NCBI RefSeq assembly: GCF_030378205.1
Contig: NZ_CP127385.1
Location: 992,001 to 1,056,000, forward strand
From: Bradyrhizobium sp. NP1
GTDB lineage: Bacteria; Pseudomonadota; Alphaproteobacteria; Rhizobiales; Xanthobacteraceae
DNA length: 64,000 nt
Reading direction: 5' to 3'
Made by a program: the position numbers and the translations under genes. This document shows, piece by piece, positions 63,295 to 64,000 of the stretch (its first letter is position 1; each line of letters opens with the position of its first letter). Below the pieces are notes generated by a model, which saw nothing but the letters and a program-made list of their open reading frames with translations, had not been told where the DNA came from and did not search any database.

Positions 63295-64000
63295 GCAATT
63301 GATCAGGCAGATCGGCCGATGAACCACAGCGCCAGCAACACCTCGCGCATCGATCCGGTGACCCTCACGGTGGTCTGGAACAGCCTCGTCTCCATTGCCG
63401 ACGAGATGGGCGGCGCGCTGCGCCGCACCGCCTTCTCCGAGGCGGTGCGCGAGGGCGAGGATTTCTCGACCGGACTGTTCGATGGAAAAGGGCGTCTGAT
63501 CGCCCAGGGCAATTTCACGCCCGGCCACCTCGGCGCGATGCCCTATGCGGTCGAGAACGTGCTCAAATACATTCCCCCCGAGACCCTGAGCCCGGGGGAC
63601 ACGCTCTGCACCAACGACTCCTTCCTGGGCGGCTCGCACTTTCCCGATTTCTACCTGGTCACGCCGGTCTTTCTTGACGACTCGATCATCGGCTACGTCG
63701 TCAACACGGCGCATCATGTCGATGTCGGCGGCGCGCATCCGGGCTCCGAGGCGGTCCAGGGCGTCAAGGAGTCCTTTGCGGAAGGCATTCGCGTGCTGCC
63801 GGTCAAGATCATCCGCAAGGGAGAATTCGACACCGATATCCTGCGCATCATCCTCGGCAATGTGCGGTTGCCGGAAAAGGTGCGTGGCGACCTGTTCGCC
63901 CAGCGCAATGCCAATCACGTCGGGGCCGAGCGGCTTCGCAAGCTGATATCCACCCAGGGGCGCGGCCAGTTCGATGCGATCGTCGACGAGATCCTGAACC
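63271..64000 (+). CDS. hyuB: HyuB-type beta subunit (second set; 3' end outside window)
   Basis: The first 243 residues of a HyuB subunit are visible. Family segments: RIDPVTLTVVWNSLVSIADEM, TNDSFLGGSHFPDFYLVTP, AHHVDVGGAHPGSEAVQG, KESFAEGIRVLPVKI. GTG 63271 is chosen because GGAGG lies about six bases upstream and it overlaps the hyuA stop; ATG 63319 is the alternative, closer to the conserved region. The frame is open to the window edge. Confidence 0.88.
   Translation, partial: MNRQVNRQAIDQADRPMNHSASNTSRIDPVTLTVVWNSLVSIADEMGGALRRTAFSEAVREGEDFSTGLFDGKGRLIAQGNFTPGHLGAMPYAVENVLKYIPPETLSPGDTLCTNDSFLGGSHFPDFYLVTPVFLDDSIIGYVVNTAHHVDVGGAHPGSEAVQGVKESFAEGIRVLPVKIIRKGEFDTDILRIILGNVRLPEKVRGDLFAQRNANHVGAERLRKLISTQGRGQFDAIVDEILN

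Overview
The window is high-GC alphaproteobacterial chromosome, most likely Bradyrhizobium or a close relative in the Nitrobacteraceae. The evidence is the rhizobial gene set (NdvA-type glucan exporter, DUF1013/TrcR, an ispH-thrB-rnhA block, an hmuP-hmuTUV/hmuR heme locus), the dispersed palindromic repeats, and the many ATGA/GTGA gene overlaps. No tRNA, rRNA, CRISPR array or intact mobile element is visible. The first gene and the last gene are cut by the window edges.

Positions 1-22,760 are mostly housekeeping and envelope genes: an SDR oxidoreductase, propionyl-CoA synthetase, trcR, ispH-thrB-rnhA, a Prx5-type peroxiredoxin, a long-chain acyl-CoA ligase, a D,D-carboxypeptidase with a Lys/Ala-rich tail, a cyclic glucan ABC exporter, a second HisE-like protein, a DedA/YqaA-type membrane protein, a nitronate monooxygenase, and an unusual coupled pair of a membrane protein and a substrate-binding protein. 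Positions 23,170-27,660 hold minCDE behind a row of TTAA-N7-TTAA sequences that look like CtrA boxes. A further box of the same kind lies in front of an unknown 82-aa gene.

Positions 27,800-34,100 are accessory: an exported chorismate mutase, three very small genes in a row, two tandem Rnk/GreA-C-domain proteins, a cupin/DoxX/VOC group and more small orphan genes. Positions 34,349-43,022 form a complete heme acquisition locus. hmuP-hmuT-hmuU-hmuV run on the minus strand, each overlapping the next by 4 bp. hmuR, an HmuQ-type heme monooxygenase, hutX, exbB, exbD and tonB run on the plus strand.

Positions 43,057-64,000 are a catabolic island with two HyuA/HyuB (hydantoinase/oxoprolinase-type) enzyme pairs. 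The first half has a LysR regulator, hyuB-hyuA, an orphan Bug-type binding protein, a class I aminotransferase, a split thiamine-diphosphate decarboxylase (alpha and beta subunits), a TcuA-like flavoprotein and a GntR regulator. The second half has an aldehyde dehydrogenase / old yellow enzyme / acyl-CoA ligase / quinone oxidoreductase operon, a second GntR regulator and hyuA-hyuB. Matching palindromic operator sequences (two GTATACAAT-type, two CTAATATGGTATACCAT) suggest that each GntR protein controls one part. Gene order suggests ring opening of a cyclic amide, transamination, decarboxylation to an aldehyde, oxidation to an acid, and activation to a CoA ester. The substrate cannot be read from the sequence; this island is the best candidate here for an undescribed pathway.
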